Below are positions 11,444-21,720 of a stretch of DNA of 64,000 nucleotides, piece by piece. This DNA comes from Nemophila menziesii. Lineage: Eukaryota > Streptophyta > Magnoliopsida > Boraginales > Hydrophyllaceae. The stretch covers positions 22,019,499 to 22,083,498 of the forward strand of contig JARWIR010000016.1 of assembly GCA_029959085.1 (NCBI GenBank), given 5' to 3'. Made by a program: the position numbers and the translations under genes. Position 1 is the stretch's first letter, and every line of letters begins with the position of its first letter. Below the pieces are notes generated by a model. It made no database searches. It saw only the letters and a list, made by a program, of their open reading frames with translations, and was not told the DNA's origin.

Positions 11444-12365
11444 TCATGGTGACTAACGGTCGGGACGTTCCGGTTTCGTGTCGGTCCCTAGCGGTCTCGG
11501 TCCTTATTGTTCCGTGCCCTTTACCGGTCCTAGGTTAACGGTCTCGGTCCGTGCCGTAACTCGGATTTGGGATGTCGAGAACCTAACCGTTAAGGGGACC
11601 GCTTAAACCGATTCCGGTCCGGTCCGGTCCTTAGCGGTTCTTACCCAATTAACATAAGGACCTGTAGTGCAATATTGAAATTTTTGCATAATATAGGGAC
11701 CTACGGTGAAATTAACTCAAAAAGTAGAGGAACTTATAGTGCAATTAACTCAAAATGACTTACAAAAATTAATATAGGGACTTAGAGTGTAATTAACTCA
11801 CAAATTTAGTGGACATGCATCTGCAATGTTTGTATAATATAAGGACCCATGGTGCAATTAGCTCAAAAACAATAATATTGCAAGTGACTAAGAAATAGGG
11901 ACTTGTAGTGCAAGTTTTGCATATAGGGACCTAGTGCAATTAACTCAAGCATATAATAAGAAACATAGTGCCATTTTAGCATAACATAAAGACTTATACT
12001 GCATAACATTTCCACAATATTACCCCTATTAGATTTGTCGATGAATGCAAATACACATGTCCAAGATATAGATATTAACATCTTGAATCTTTCTATATGC
12101 AGTCGGTTCCTCATCGCGATTCACCAAAGAAGTCGGATGGTTGGGTTGGGTTGGGTAATTATATACGTATACATATAATTTTTTTAAAAAAAAAACCTTA
12201 TAGGGCCGGTTCCGGTCCCTAATAAATCTGAAACACAGAGAACCGCACCGCTTCCACAAGAATCGTGTCGTGCCGTGCCGGCGTTGACCACCGGTGCCGT
12301 GCCGGGCGTTGACCGTTCCGGTCCGGTCCGTAGGACCAGTTTCCCGGAACCGATAGCCACCCTGA
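11444..12365. mobile_element. hAT-type element, GGACCGG-rich ends, member 2
   Basis: The termini TCATGGTGACTAACGGTC and the complement of GAACCGATAGCCACCCTGA are imperfect inverted repeats related to those at 3754-5116. The flanking duplication ATTGCACC is perfect (11436-11443 and 12366-12373). The arms are rich in CCGGTCC. The centre (about 11650-12010) holds degenerate units of the form AGGGACCTATAGTGCAATTA, which also occur inside the Mutator-like element at 47370-47480 and 49570-50060. Length is 922 bp, non-autonomous. Confidence 0.87.
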
Positions 12366-12373
12366 ATTGCACC

Positions 12374-13131
12374 ATATGTACATATGTTATCTCAAATAGA
12401 TATTTGAGTTATAAACACCTTATGAGAAGTTATCAAAAATCTTCATCAGTATACCAACACCACAATGTTGATAAGTTAAACAATAGGTTGTGAGAGTTTT
12501 TGTAATTTTTTTTCCACTTATCGACCATTATAGTATAATATATTTTTTTCAAAAATACAAACACTAAGCCAAATACGTAATCATTTAGAGTCAAATTATA
12601 TATTACCTTAATATTTCTAACTTTTTGTGTTGATCAATGAATAGAATATATAAGAGTTTATTACAAGATTAATTAGTTGTTAATTAATTTAAGATTTTTA
12701 TCATTTCAAATTACATCACATTTTTATCACCTCTTAGGATAGATATTAAGTGAATCAGTCATATAAGTTCTTGGTTTATTATTTTATCTTTTTTTACGAT
12801 TCACCTATGAGGTAGATAAAAAATTGATGTGATTTTGAGTAATCTTCGGAATTACTCAAATAAAAAATATTTCAAGATTTATACATTGATTACTTTCCAA
12901 CAAAAAAATATTAGTTTCCACCAAAAAATATTAAAATTAGAAAACTATATATTTAATGTATACAAAGAAGTAAATATAATTCAATAAGGTCATATTTATT
13001 ATAGAAAAATTATAGGTAAATCTAATTTTCTCAGGTCGATCGAAGCTACATTAAACGTCTTATTCTTTCTTTCTCCTTCATAAACATTTACGGTTCAAAT
13101 TAAAATTATTTTTTAAGCAAAATTTGACCAT
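12374..13131. other. AT-rich intergenic sequence
   Basis: Very AT-rich sequence with poly-A/T runs and no coding, RNA or repeat signature beyond simple sequence. The copia element at 13137 is inserted at its right edge. Confidence 0.5.
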
Positions 13132-13136
13132 CCATC

Positions 13137-13328
13137 TGATAAGATGAGAGACTTGCCAAGCAAGTAAATGCCAGCTCATCGTAACAAACCTGTAACAAGA
13201 AACAAGAATTAGTTAGAGAGTTAGTGAATTGTATATATACATATTGATATGATGTAAAACTTAACCAATTCAATCAATAGAATCTTTTCTCTCTCTCTCT
13301 CTATTCTTTCTCTATCTCTGTTTTATCA
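13137..13328 (+). repeat. 5' LTR of the intact copia element
   Basis: 192-bp LTR, TGATAAGATGAGAG to CTGTTTTATCA. It includes a (CT)n tract near 13290-13308 and a possible TATA box TGTATATATACAT near 13230. Confidence 0.95.
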
Positions 13329-13340
13329 TGGTATCAGAGC
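13329..13340 (+). other. Primer-binding site (initiator tRNA-Met type)
   Basis: TGGTATCAGAGC immediately follows the 5' LTR; it is complementary to the 3' end of plant initiator tRNA-Met, the usual copia primer. Confidence 0.93.
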
Positions 13341-13479
13341 TAATGAAGAAACAAGCTTCTTCATCACCATTAATGGCGATGCTCATGAAGCTTTGCTATT
13401 CTTCAAGCTAATATCGATCCTCTTATTCCGCAATTCTCAAAACTTCTCTTCTTTTTCTTCTTAAAACTCCTCGTCATTA

Positions 13480-16400
13480 ATGGCGTCCTCTTCATCATCA
13501 ACACCTCACATCTCATCCAGTTCAGAAATACCAGCTGGATTACTTCTGCTACGACAAAATTGGTCCTCTCTCGTTCAAATCAAACTCGATTCTACAAATT
13601 ATGTTTTGTGGAAGGCTCAACTTGAAGCTGTGTTAGAAGCTCATGGTTATTTGAGTCATGTTACTCAATCAATTTCTCCACCTTCATCGGCTGATTCTGC
13701 ACATTCTACATGGTTGATTGAAGATCATCAACTGAAGGTTTCACTTCTATCATCTATGATTCCTTCGGTCTTCTCACAAGTTGTTCGATCACAAACCGCT
13801 CATGATGTTTGGGTAAAACTTGAAGAATTGTTCGTCAATCAATGCAGAACTCATGTTCATCAACTGAAGATGAAACTGTGTAATCTTAAGAAAGGGGAGA
13901 AAACAATGACAGAATATCTAGCTAACATACAAGACATTTGTGATGGTTTAGACACAGCTGCTGCCTCGTTACCTCTTGAAGATGTGATTATGTATACTCT
14001 CAAAGGCTTACCTGCTGAGTATAATCAGTTCAAATCGAGTATACGAATCACAAATGCCCAAACCTCAACACTTAGTTTTCATTCACTTGGAAGTTTACTT
14101 GTATCCGAAGAACTTCATATGAAAATGGCTGATTCAGTGGATAATTCTCATACACATACTGCATTATTTACTTCATCTACTTCAAATTCTGCAGCTAATG
14201 TTGGAAGAGGTCGTGGTCCTTCAAATCGTGGTAGAGGTTATGCAAATCGAGGCAGAGGAAGACAATTTTTCAATCAAAACTCTTCTATTCTAGGAGCTCC
14301 TTCATCTCAAAATTATGGTATGAATACTAATGCTCCTACTTGTCAATTTTGTACTAGAATTGGGCATAGTGCACTTGATTGTTGGTATAGAACTGATATG
14401 GTGAATTATCCTTCACCACGAGCACAAAACCGAGTTGTTTTAGCTGCTCATTCAACTAATACTCATCAACATCCTAATACCTCTGCTTCATATGCTCCAA
14501 ATCAAAGTTATGATCCTGAAACATGGTATTTGGATAGTGGTGCCAATAGTCATGTGACTAATGATCCCAATCTACTTCAGCAATCTCAATCATATAGTGG
14601 ATCAAGTTCTGTTTCAGTAGGAAATGGCCAAGCTCTTGAAATTGCAAATATTGGTCATAGTAAGCTTCTCACTCCTTACTCAGCTTTCTCTTTACAATCT
14701 ATACTTCATGTGCCCTCTATATCTTCAAATCTATTATCTATCTCAAAGTTTACAGCTGATAATAACTGTGTAATCACTTTCTCCTCGAGTTCAGTTTCTA
14801 TTCATGATGTTACCTCACATAAACTGCTGTTTCAGGGCCCATGTAAAGATGGTTTATATCCTTTAACATCTGGTGAACATGCATCTACTTCACAAGTTCA
14901 TAATTGCATCAATAAGTCCCTGAGGTGTTTGTCCTCAAAAATGGTCTCATCTCCAGCTGAATTGTGGCACTTAAGATTAGGCCACCCATCTTCACAAGCT
15001 TTAGCTCCTTTAGCTTATATTTTAAACACTAGATTAGATCATTTTGGGATTAAATGTAACTCTTGTGCTGTTTCTAAGGCACATAAACTTCCTTTTAATC
15101 TGTCTACTTCTAAATCCTTGCAACCTTTTGATATTATTCACAGTGATGTTTGGGGTCCATCTCATACAGCTTCTTGCTCCTCTTTTACATATTATGTATT
15201 GTTTGTAGACGATTTTAGCAGGTTCAGCTGGGTTTATCCATTAAGGTATAAATCAGAAGTATATGAAGTGTTTAAGTCATTCTCTACACTTATACAAAAT
15301 CAGTTTCAAACTACTATTAAATGCTTGAGATCAGATAATGGAGGAGAGTATACAAGCAATGCATTTAAACTTTATCTTCAGTCTTTGGGAATAGTTCATC
15401 AAACATCTTGCCCTCACACTCCTGAGCAAAATGGAGTTTCTGAGCGCAAACATAGGCACTTAATCGAGACAACACTGTCCATTTTAACTCATGCTTCTTT
15501 ACCTATGAAGTATTGGTGTGAGGCACTATCTGCAGCTGTATATTTAATCAATATACTCCCAAGTCCTTCTCTTAATAAACTGAGCTCATATGAACTCCTG
15601 TACAAAACTAAACCTTCATACAATCATCTAAGAGTGGTTGGGTGCTTGTGCTACCCTTGGATCAAACCTTATAACCAACACAAATTTACTCCAACTTCTG
15701 AAAGGTGTGTGTTCTTAGGCTATTGTTCTTATTTTAAAGGCTATAAATGCCAATCTCTTTCTTCTTCAAAACAATATATTTCAAGACATGTCAGATTTGA
15801 TGAGACTATTTTCCCTTTTGCCTCTACTCCTAACACACCCTCTATTACTACAACATCAAATTCATCAAATTTTGTTGATCTTTTTCCCTCTATAAATCTC
15901 TCTTCACTTACTCAGCCATTTAATTCACTACCAACTTATAATCATAGTTCACCCTCCACCTCAACCACTGAAAACTCTTCCCAAGAAACTAGTTCATCTA
16001 CTGATCCTTCTCAACCATCTTCAAACTCTTCAAATCCACCTCCACCTCCATCTCCACCTCAGCCACCTAAACATCACATGATCACAAGAAAACAAACAGG
16101 TTCTCTTAAACCATCCTACAAATGTCAATCACTCATTCAAACTCCACCTCTCATTGAACCTGTATCCTTCAAAGAAGCATCTCAGTCTCAACATTGGTTA
16201 GATGCCATGAAGGAAGAATACAATGCTCTAATTAGTCAAAACACTTGGACACTTGTGCCAGCTCCAATTGGAAGAACACCAATTACATGTAAATGGATAT
16301 ACAAAATAAAACGAAATGCAAATGGATCTATTGCTCGATATAAAGCTCGACTTGTTGCTCGTGGATTCCTTCAAGAATATGGTCTAGACTATACAGAAAC

Positions 16401-17724
16401 ATTCAGTCCTGTGGTAAAACACCAGACTATTCGAATAATTCTTGCCTTAGCTGTTTCAAACAAATGGCAAATAAGGCAACTTGATGTTTCAAACGCTTTT
16501 CTCCATGGACAACTTGATGAGGAGGTATATATGGCTCAACCTTCTGGTTTTATTAGTCAAGAACAACCTTCATATGTCTGCAAATTAAATAGGTCCTTGT
16601 ATGGGCTTAAACAAGCTCCAAGAGCCTGGTATTCTTTACTCTACTCTTTCTTGATTGATCATGGCTTTACTTCAAGCTCAGCAGATTCTTCAATGTTTGT
16701 TAAAGGTTCTAATTCTACTCTTACTATCATCTTAGTCTATGTTGATGATATTTTAGTAACTGGAGCAAATAGTGACTCAATAATATTCATTATTCAAGCA
16801 TTAAAAAGTCGTTTTCAAATGAAAGATTTAGGCACACTTGCTTATTTTCTTGGACTTGAAATTACTTCTCATGGTGAGAATTTGGTTGTTTCTCAGGCTA
16901 ATTATGCCTTATCTATTCTCAAAAGAGCAGGATTAAGTGAATGCAAAGCATCAACTACTCCTACACTAAGTAAATATATGGTCTCTACAAATTATAATAC
17001 ACAATTGTTTGAAGATCCAGTTTTATTTAGAAGTTTAACTGGTGCTTTACAGTATCTTACTATTACAAGACCGGATATTGCTTTTTCTGTCAATCAAATA
17101 TGCCAATCTATGCATAAGCCTACAAATGGAGACTATGAAGCCTTAAAGAAATTACTAAGATATGTTAAAGGCACTATTCATTACAGTCTTCACTTCACAC
17201 CCTCTTCTTCAACTCTTCATGCTTTCTCAGACTCCGATTGGGCTAGTAATGCCGTAGATAGGCGCTCTACGACGGGCTATTGTATCTTCTTGGGTAAGAA
17301 TCTTGTATCTTGGGGTTCTAAACGACAAACCACAGTCTCTAGATCCTCTACTGAAGCAGAATACAGAGCTTTAGCTCATGTATCTGCTGAAATCAAATGG
17401 TTCACCTTCCTGCTTAAAAGTCTTCACATACCTGTTATCACTCCCACTCTTGCTTGTGATAACTTATCTGCTTTAGCTTTGGCGAATAATCCTGTGTTTC
17501 ATACAAGAACAAGGCATATCGATGTTGATTTCTATTTTGTTCGAGAACAAGTCAAGTCCAAGCTTCTTCACTTACATCATGTCTCTTCTTCAGAACAAAT
17601 TGCTGACATTTTAACTAAAGGACTTGGAGTTTCTATCTTTACTTCTTTACTTCACAAGCTTCCCATGCTAAACATGCTTAGCTTGAGGGGGGATGATAAG
17701 ATGAGAGACTTTCCAAGCAAGTAA
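13480..17724 (+). CDS. Ty1-copia Gag-Pol polyprotein, intact
   Basis: 1414 residues in one frame with all copia domains in order. Gag with a UBN2-like region occupies about residues 30-260. The CCHC zinc knuckle is at C288, C291, H296 and C301. The protease motif WYLDSGANS has its catalytic Asp at 352. The GAG-pre-integrase motif LWHLRLGHPS is at about 495-504. The integrase triad is D556, D619, E655 with D,D-35-E spacing. Reverse transcriptase runs from about 930 to 1150 with YVDD at 1087-1090. RNase H has D1251/D1253 in SDSDW and E1292 in STEAEY. The frame runs past the PPT and stops 31 bp inside the 3' LTR, so the last ten residues are LTR-encoded. The start is the first ATG after the PBS that opens this frame. 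Nothing is missing, so the copy could be autonomous; activity is not shown by sequence alone. Confidence 0.96.
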   Translation: MASSSSSTPHISSSSEIPAGLLLLRQNWSSLVQIKLDSTNYVLWKAQLEAVLEAHGYLSHVTQSISPPSSADSAHSTWLIEDHQLKVSLLSSMIPSVFSQVVRSQTAHDVWVKLEELFVNQCRTHVHQLKMKLCNLKKGEKTMTEYLANIQDICDGLDTAAASLPLEDVIMYTLKGLPAEYNQFKSSIRITNAQTSTLSFHSLGSLLVSEELHMKMADSVDNSHTHTALFTSSTSNSAANVGRGRGPSNRGRGYANRGRGRQFFNQNSSILGAPSSQNYGMNTNAPTCQFCTRIGHSALDCWYRTDMVNYPSPRAQNRVVLAAHSTNTHQHPNTSASYAPNQSYDPETWYLDSGANSHVTNDPNLLQQSQSYSGSSSVSVGNGQALEIANIGHSKLLTPYSAFSLQSILHVPSISSNLLSISKFTADNNCVITFSSSSVSIHDVTSHKLLFQGPCKDGLYPLTSGEHASTSQVHNCINKSLRCLSSKMVSSPAELWHLRLGHPSSQALAPLAYILNTRLDHFGIKCNSCAVSKAHKLPFNLSTSKSLQPFDIIHSDVWGPSHTASCSSFTYYVLFVDDFSRFSWVYPLRYKSEVYEVFKSFSTLIQNQFQTTIKCLRSDNGGEYTSNAFKLYLQSLGIVHQTSCPHTPEQNGVSERKHRHLIETTLSILTHASLPMKYWCEALSAAVYLINILPSPSLNKLSSYELLYKTKPSYNHLRVVGCLCYPWIKPYNQHKFTPTSERCVFLGYCSYFKGYKCQSLSSSKQYISRHVRFDETIFPFASTPNTPSITTTSNSSNFVDLFPSINLSSLTQPFNSLPTYNHSSPSTSTTENSSQETSSSTDPSQPSSNSSNPPPPPSPPQPPKHHMITRKQTGSLKPSYKCQSLIQTPPLIEPVSFKEASQSQHWLDAMKEEYNALISQNTWTLVPAPIGRTPITCKWIYKIKRNANGSIARYKARLVARGFLQEYGLDYTETFSPVVKHQTIRIILALAVSNKWQIRQLDVSNAFLHGQLDEEVYMAQPSGFISQEQPSYVCKLNRSLYGLKQAPRAWYSLLYSFLIDHGFTSSSADSSMFVKGSNSTLTIILVYVDDILVTGANSDSIIFIIQALKSRFQMKDLGTLAYFLGLEITSHGENLVVSQANYALSILKRAGLSECKASTTPTLSKYMVSTNYNTQLFEDPVLFRSLTGALQYLTITRPDIAFSVNQICQSMHKPTNGDYEALKKLLRYVKGTIHYSLHFTPSSSTLHAFSDSDWASNAVDRRSTTGYCIFLGKNLVSWGSKRQTTVSRSSTEAEYRALAHVSAEIKWFTFLLKSLHIPVITPTLACDNLSALALANNPVFHTRTRHIDVDFYFVREQVKSKLLHLHHVSSSEQIADILTKGLGVSIFTSLLHKLPMLNMLSLRGDDKMRDFPSK
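17680..17693 (+). other. Polypurine tract of the intact copia element
   Basis: The G-rich run GCTTGAGGGGGGA directly precedes the 3' LTR. It also lies inside the polyprotein frame. Confidence 0.85.
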
Positions 17725-17889
17725 ATGCCAGCTCATCGTAACAAACCTGTAACAAGAAACAAGAATTAGTTAGAGAGTTAGTGAATTGTATATATACATA
17801 TTGATATGATGTAAAACTTAACCAATTCAATCAATAGAATCTTTTCTCTCTCTCTCTCTCTCTATTCTTTCTCTATCTCTGTTTTATCA
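17694..17889 (+). repeat. 3' LTR of the intact copia element
   Basis: 196 bp, identical to the 5' LTR apart from one substitution (TTGCC versus TTTCC) and two extra CT units. Confidence 0.95.
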
Positions 17890-17894
17890 CCATC

Positions 17895-19028
17895 ATCTCT
17901 TCATTTCTAAAATTCCCCAATTCAATCAGAAAATTCTCTTAAAACAATCATCCCCTAGCTAGAAATACACAATTCAATTACATTAACTAAAAGAGTATGT
18001 TACGGATTTTGTGGTTTTTTTATGCGGAGGATTTGATCTGGGTCCCCATTTCCCTAGTCCATTCTCATATCAAAATTGTTCTACTCTTAATCATGCAATG
18101 GTTTGGTCTTAGCTAGGCTGTTTATTTTCCCAATGGTGAAGGGACCCTGTTATGCCCTATTTGAGTGTATGAAGTTCATTCGGTGGTACATGCAAATGAA
18201 TATAAATTAGTTTTTGTGGCTTTCTAGTGATGATTCGGTGATATATTGGATTAGACTGGATCCTGGCTATATGTCTGAATGCATGCACGGTAATTGGTGG
18301 TTTTTCCATTTTAATGGATATGGTTACTTTCACTCGCTTGCTTTGATTGGATTACCTGTTGAATTGAGCGTTTTTTTGAGTGGATTTTGGAATGTGGTTT
18401 CTCATTCCACCTGCTGCAGACTATAAATACTACTGGGAGCCTATTTCTGTTGGTTTCCTAAGGCACTGCGTTCTATTATGAACAAATGGAAGATCAGGTT
18501 GGCATTTTTTATGCTTTCGTTATTTATGCACTTTTTTCTTCGGCAAATTTAAATGGGTTACTAGTAACTTACTTGATGATTATTACATAAAAGCTATTTG
18601 GTCCTATTTAGTCATGGGTACTTATTTGTGTCTTAGTGGCATGGTCAGTTTATCATTTACGATAAGCAATTATCACTTTATCATATGCCATGCATGTATG
18701 TTTATTTGTCAATACCCTTGTGAACAGAACATTGTATGGTGCATCAATAATTATAGAATAAAATGGACCATTACGCATCACAATAAAATATGCTTGAGTT
18801 GTTCCATGCCCAAGTTATTGGTAAGTGATTTTTGGAAGGAAACTAGTACGGCTCTGTTTCTTATCACGCCATCTAGCCATGCAGCTGAACACATCGATGG
18901 TAGCGATGGTGGTTTTAATGATGGTCAAAAAAATCATTTTTTTAAGGGAACAGATTGTGATGGTCACTTTGAGGAGGACTCGAGCAACAGTTACGCACAG
19001 CTAATGATGTTAGCAGCCAGGATGGTCC
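17895..19028. other. Unassigned sequence
   Basis: No recognised domain. The right part (about 18830-19028) continues across the hAT element at 19037 into 19676-19760 once the element and one copy of its duplication are removed. This suggests a single older sequence, perhaps the 5' part of the LINE that follows, but the reading frame is not convincing. Confidence 0.4.
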
Positions 19029-19036
19029 CGTGATGG

Positions 19037-19667
19037 CAGGGGCGGAGGCAGGGATTTTTGTCGGGGGGCTAAGGGGGTTCGGGGGCAACGCCACCGGAAA
19101 AAATTATTTTGCCGTATTTGCACGATAAGTCTACATATTATGCAAAAATTGCTAGATAGATCCTTATATAATGCTAAAATGCACTATAAATCCCTATATT
19201 GTGTAAAGATTGCAATATAAGTCTGAATATTATTTTTTTAAATTAATCATTCGAAAAATTACTTTTTTTTATTCAAAATAACATACATTTTGTTGTAAAA
19301 AAACAAAAAATTCTATAAATAAAATCATTTAAAGTCTAATAAAATTAATTTTAAAATTTAGGGGGTCCGAATGAAATTTTTTTAAACATTTAAGAGTTAA
19401 TTACATAAAAATCTATGAAAAAAAAATTAAATCGAACCAAGAAATTGAATATTTAATGGTATTTACGTTCCAATTTCGTTAATAAATTTTATTATTTGAT
19501 AGAATTAATCTCTAAATTTTAAGTTAGAGAGGACTAATTTTATACTATAATTTTTTTTTGTTATATTTTTATCTATTTTTTTATAAAAAAATAGGTTAAA
19601 TTATAGTGAGCTGGGTAAGTTGGGGTGGGCTACAGCCCACCTCAGCTCACCCCTACATCCGCCCCTG
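19037..19667. mobile_element. hAT-type element, CAGGGGCG family, copy 1
   Basis: The terminal repeats CAGGGGCGGAGGCAGGG and ...CATCCGCCCCTG are flanked by a perfect 8-bp duplication CGTGATGG (19029-19036 and 19668-19675). Length is 631 bp with no coding capacity. The same family occurs at 35063-35704 in the permease gene. Confidence 0.9.
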
Positions 19668-19675
19668 CGTGATGG

Positions 19676-21720
19676 CGAACGATGTCTATACCAACCCGGT
19701 GGACAGCGGCCAGTCCCGTTATGTGGGCGGGTGCGATGGAAAAAATTTCTTATACGGAATTGTCGGTGAGTTAGGGCACCCCTGACTAAGAAGACTTTTA
19801 AGTCCCTTATTTTGAAATATGACGTGTCCTTAGTATGTCTTTTTTAGTCGAAATTAAGATGTACCCGCAGTTTAATAAATTCCATAATTCACACTTAGTT
19901 GAACCCGAAGGAAGAACATTCATGTCTGGGGGCATTCTGATATTGTGGAAAGAGTCAGTTTCAGTCATAATGGTTTCTTCTAGTCCGCACTTTGTTATTT
20001 CAGATTAATGAAATGAATTGTCTGTCTTGGTTTTTGTTTTGTGTTCATGCTCCAAATGATCATAAGTAAGATACAAAACTTGGGGCAAACTTTCTAACTG
20101 GATCACAAAAATCAATGCCCCATCTATCCTTATCGGAGATTCTAATGATATTACCAAATTTTCCAAAAAACAAGGTAAGCTGTCTCCAAACCTGGACAGG
20201 ATTATCATATCTAACGAGTTTATTAATCGTAATCATCTCGTTGATTTCCCAAGTAAGGGTTATTTCTATACATGGACAAATGGAAGGAAAAATGATGAAA
20301 ATGTTGAAGAAATACTAGATCGAGCACTCCCTCCACTCTCGTGGTACGATCGATTCTGTAATGCTAACGTCATAGTTCCACCTGCATTGGTTCTGATCAT
20401 TCCCCGCTTATATTACAAAGGGATTCGACTACTACTAAACCAATAGAGTATTTCATGTTCGAGTCTAGATGGTTGGAACATCTCCAGTGCAGAGATGTCG
20501 TTGAAAATAGTTGGAACGTATCAAGAAATGTTTCGAACATTAACAAATTGTGCCATAAAAAGGATGCTACGTGTTTAGCGCTTAAAGGATGGAGCAAGGT
20601 TACTTTCTTTAATAATAGTAAACGTATTCATTCACTTCAAATGACTCTCGCTCAACTTCAAGATAATTTTCCTTCCACTACCAATAGCGAGAAAGAAATG
20701 GAAATTAACAAGAATTAGAAGATCTTTGGGAACAAGGGACTTATGGGTAAAGAAAGGTGATACAAATACTTTGCAAAAACCATTAGAAGAAGGAAGATTA
20801 ATTGAATTAATATGCTCAAATGTGATAACGGTGTGTGGTCAGATGACCCTAAGATTATTAACAAGAACATCTGAGAGTATTAGAATAGTCTGTTTATAGA
20901 AAATCCGGTATTGAATATGGATGAGGTTACCACGTTTACTCCATCAAAAGTCTCTATGGCAATTAACGAGTCTTTAACAAGAATGCCAGACATGGTGGAA
21001 ATCAAGAAAGTTGATTTTGATATGTCCAGATCTAAAGCCCGTGCCCGAATGGTCTTCCGGGGAATTTTTATCAGGAATTCTGGGATATTCTCAAAGACGA
21101 TATTGGGAAAATTGTTATGGATTTCTTCAGAGATAACACCTCTCTTACGCCTATCAATGATACTCTGATTATTCTCATCCCGAAAGGAGAAAAACAAGAA
21201 ATGATCAAGTATTTTAGACCAATTTCATGCGTTAATTTCAGCTATAAAATCATCTCCAAAATCCTGGCTTCTAGACTTCAACCCTTTATGGATGAAACTA
21301 TATCGCCAACCCAATCGTATTTTATCAAATGTAGGAGCATCCAGGACAATATTCTCATTGCGCATGAGGTTTCCTACTTTCTGAATACCAAAAGAAAATA
21401 AAAAATCAATTATGCAGCAATCAAGATCGATATGGAAAAAACTTATGACCAAGTTAATTGGATTTTTCTCCTAGGTACTCTGAAAAGTATTGGTTCTGTG
21501 ACAAATGGGTAAATTGGATTCAGAATTGCATCTCATCAGGCTCAAAAAATTTCGTCTACATCAAGGTTTAAGGCAATGGGATCCTCTATCCCCTCTTCTC
21601 TTTTCCCTTCTCACTAAAAGTATTATCGGTCTCATCAACTATCAATATCGGGAGGTACGGATTAAAGGTATTTCTATTACAAGAGAATGCCCTAAACTCA
21701 CTCAAAAGACGTTACAATAA
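19676..21720 (+). pseudogene. LINE (L1-type) ORF2, decayed
   Basis: Pieces in all three plus frames follow the order of a plant LINE ORF2. The late endonuclease region at about 20130-20400 reads GDFNDITKF, FPSKGYFYTWTNGRKNDENV and ILDRALPPLSWYDRF. A linker with ESRWLEHL follows near 20460. Reverse transcriptase at 21130-21400 contains NDTLIILIPKGEKQEM, KYFRPISCVNFSYKIISKIL and SIQDNILIAHEVSYF. After a stop it continues with IKIDMEKTYDQVNWIF and, near 21560, GLRQWDPLSPLLFSLL. The catalytic YADD region and the 3' end are missing. Many frameshifts make it inactive. It is a separate insertion from the LINE fragment at 6680. Confidence 0.85.

Larger units (their letters stand above)
13137..17889 (+). 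mobile_element. Complete Ty1-copia LTR retrotransposon
   Basis: Two LTRs (13137-13328 and 17694-17889) begin TGAT, end ATCA and are flanked by a perfect 5-bp duplication CCATC (13132-13136 and 17890-17894). The PBS TGGTATCAGAGC follows the 5' LTR directly and the PPT GCTTGAGGGGGGA precedes the 3' LTR. One uninterrupted polyprotein fills the interior. By eye the LTRs differ at one base (G/T, 19 bp from the start) plus a 4-bp difference in a CT microsatellite, so the insertion is young. Short LTRs and a 4.75-kb total length fit the Ale/Retrofit branch; lineage is inference. Confidence 0.97.

Noticed and set aside
13480..17724. Long frame as a host gene
   Set aside because: All copia polyprotein domains, LTRs, PBS and PPT are present, so it is a retrotransposon.
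18614..19033. 139-codon plus-strand frame as a gene
   Set aside because: No recognisable domain, ends within a few bases of a hAT insertion, and no splice or promoter support.
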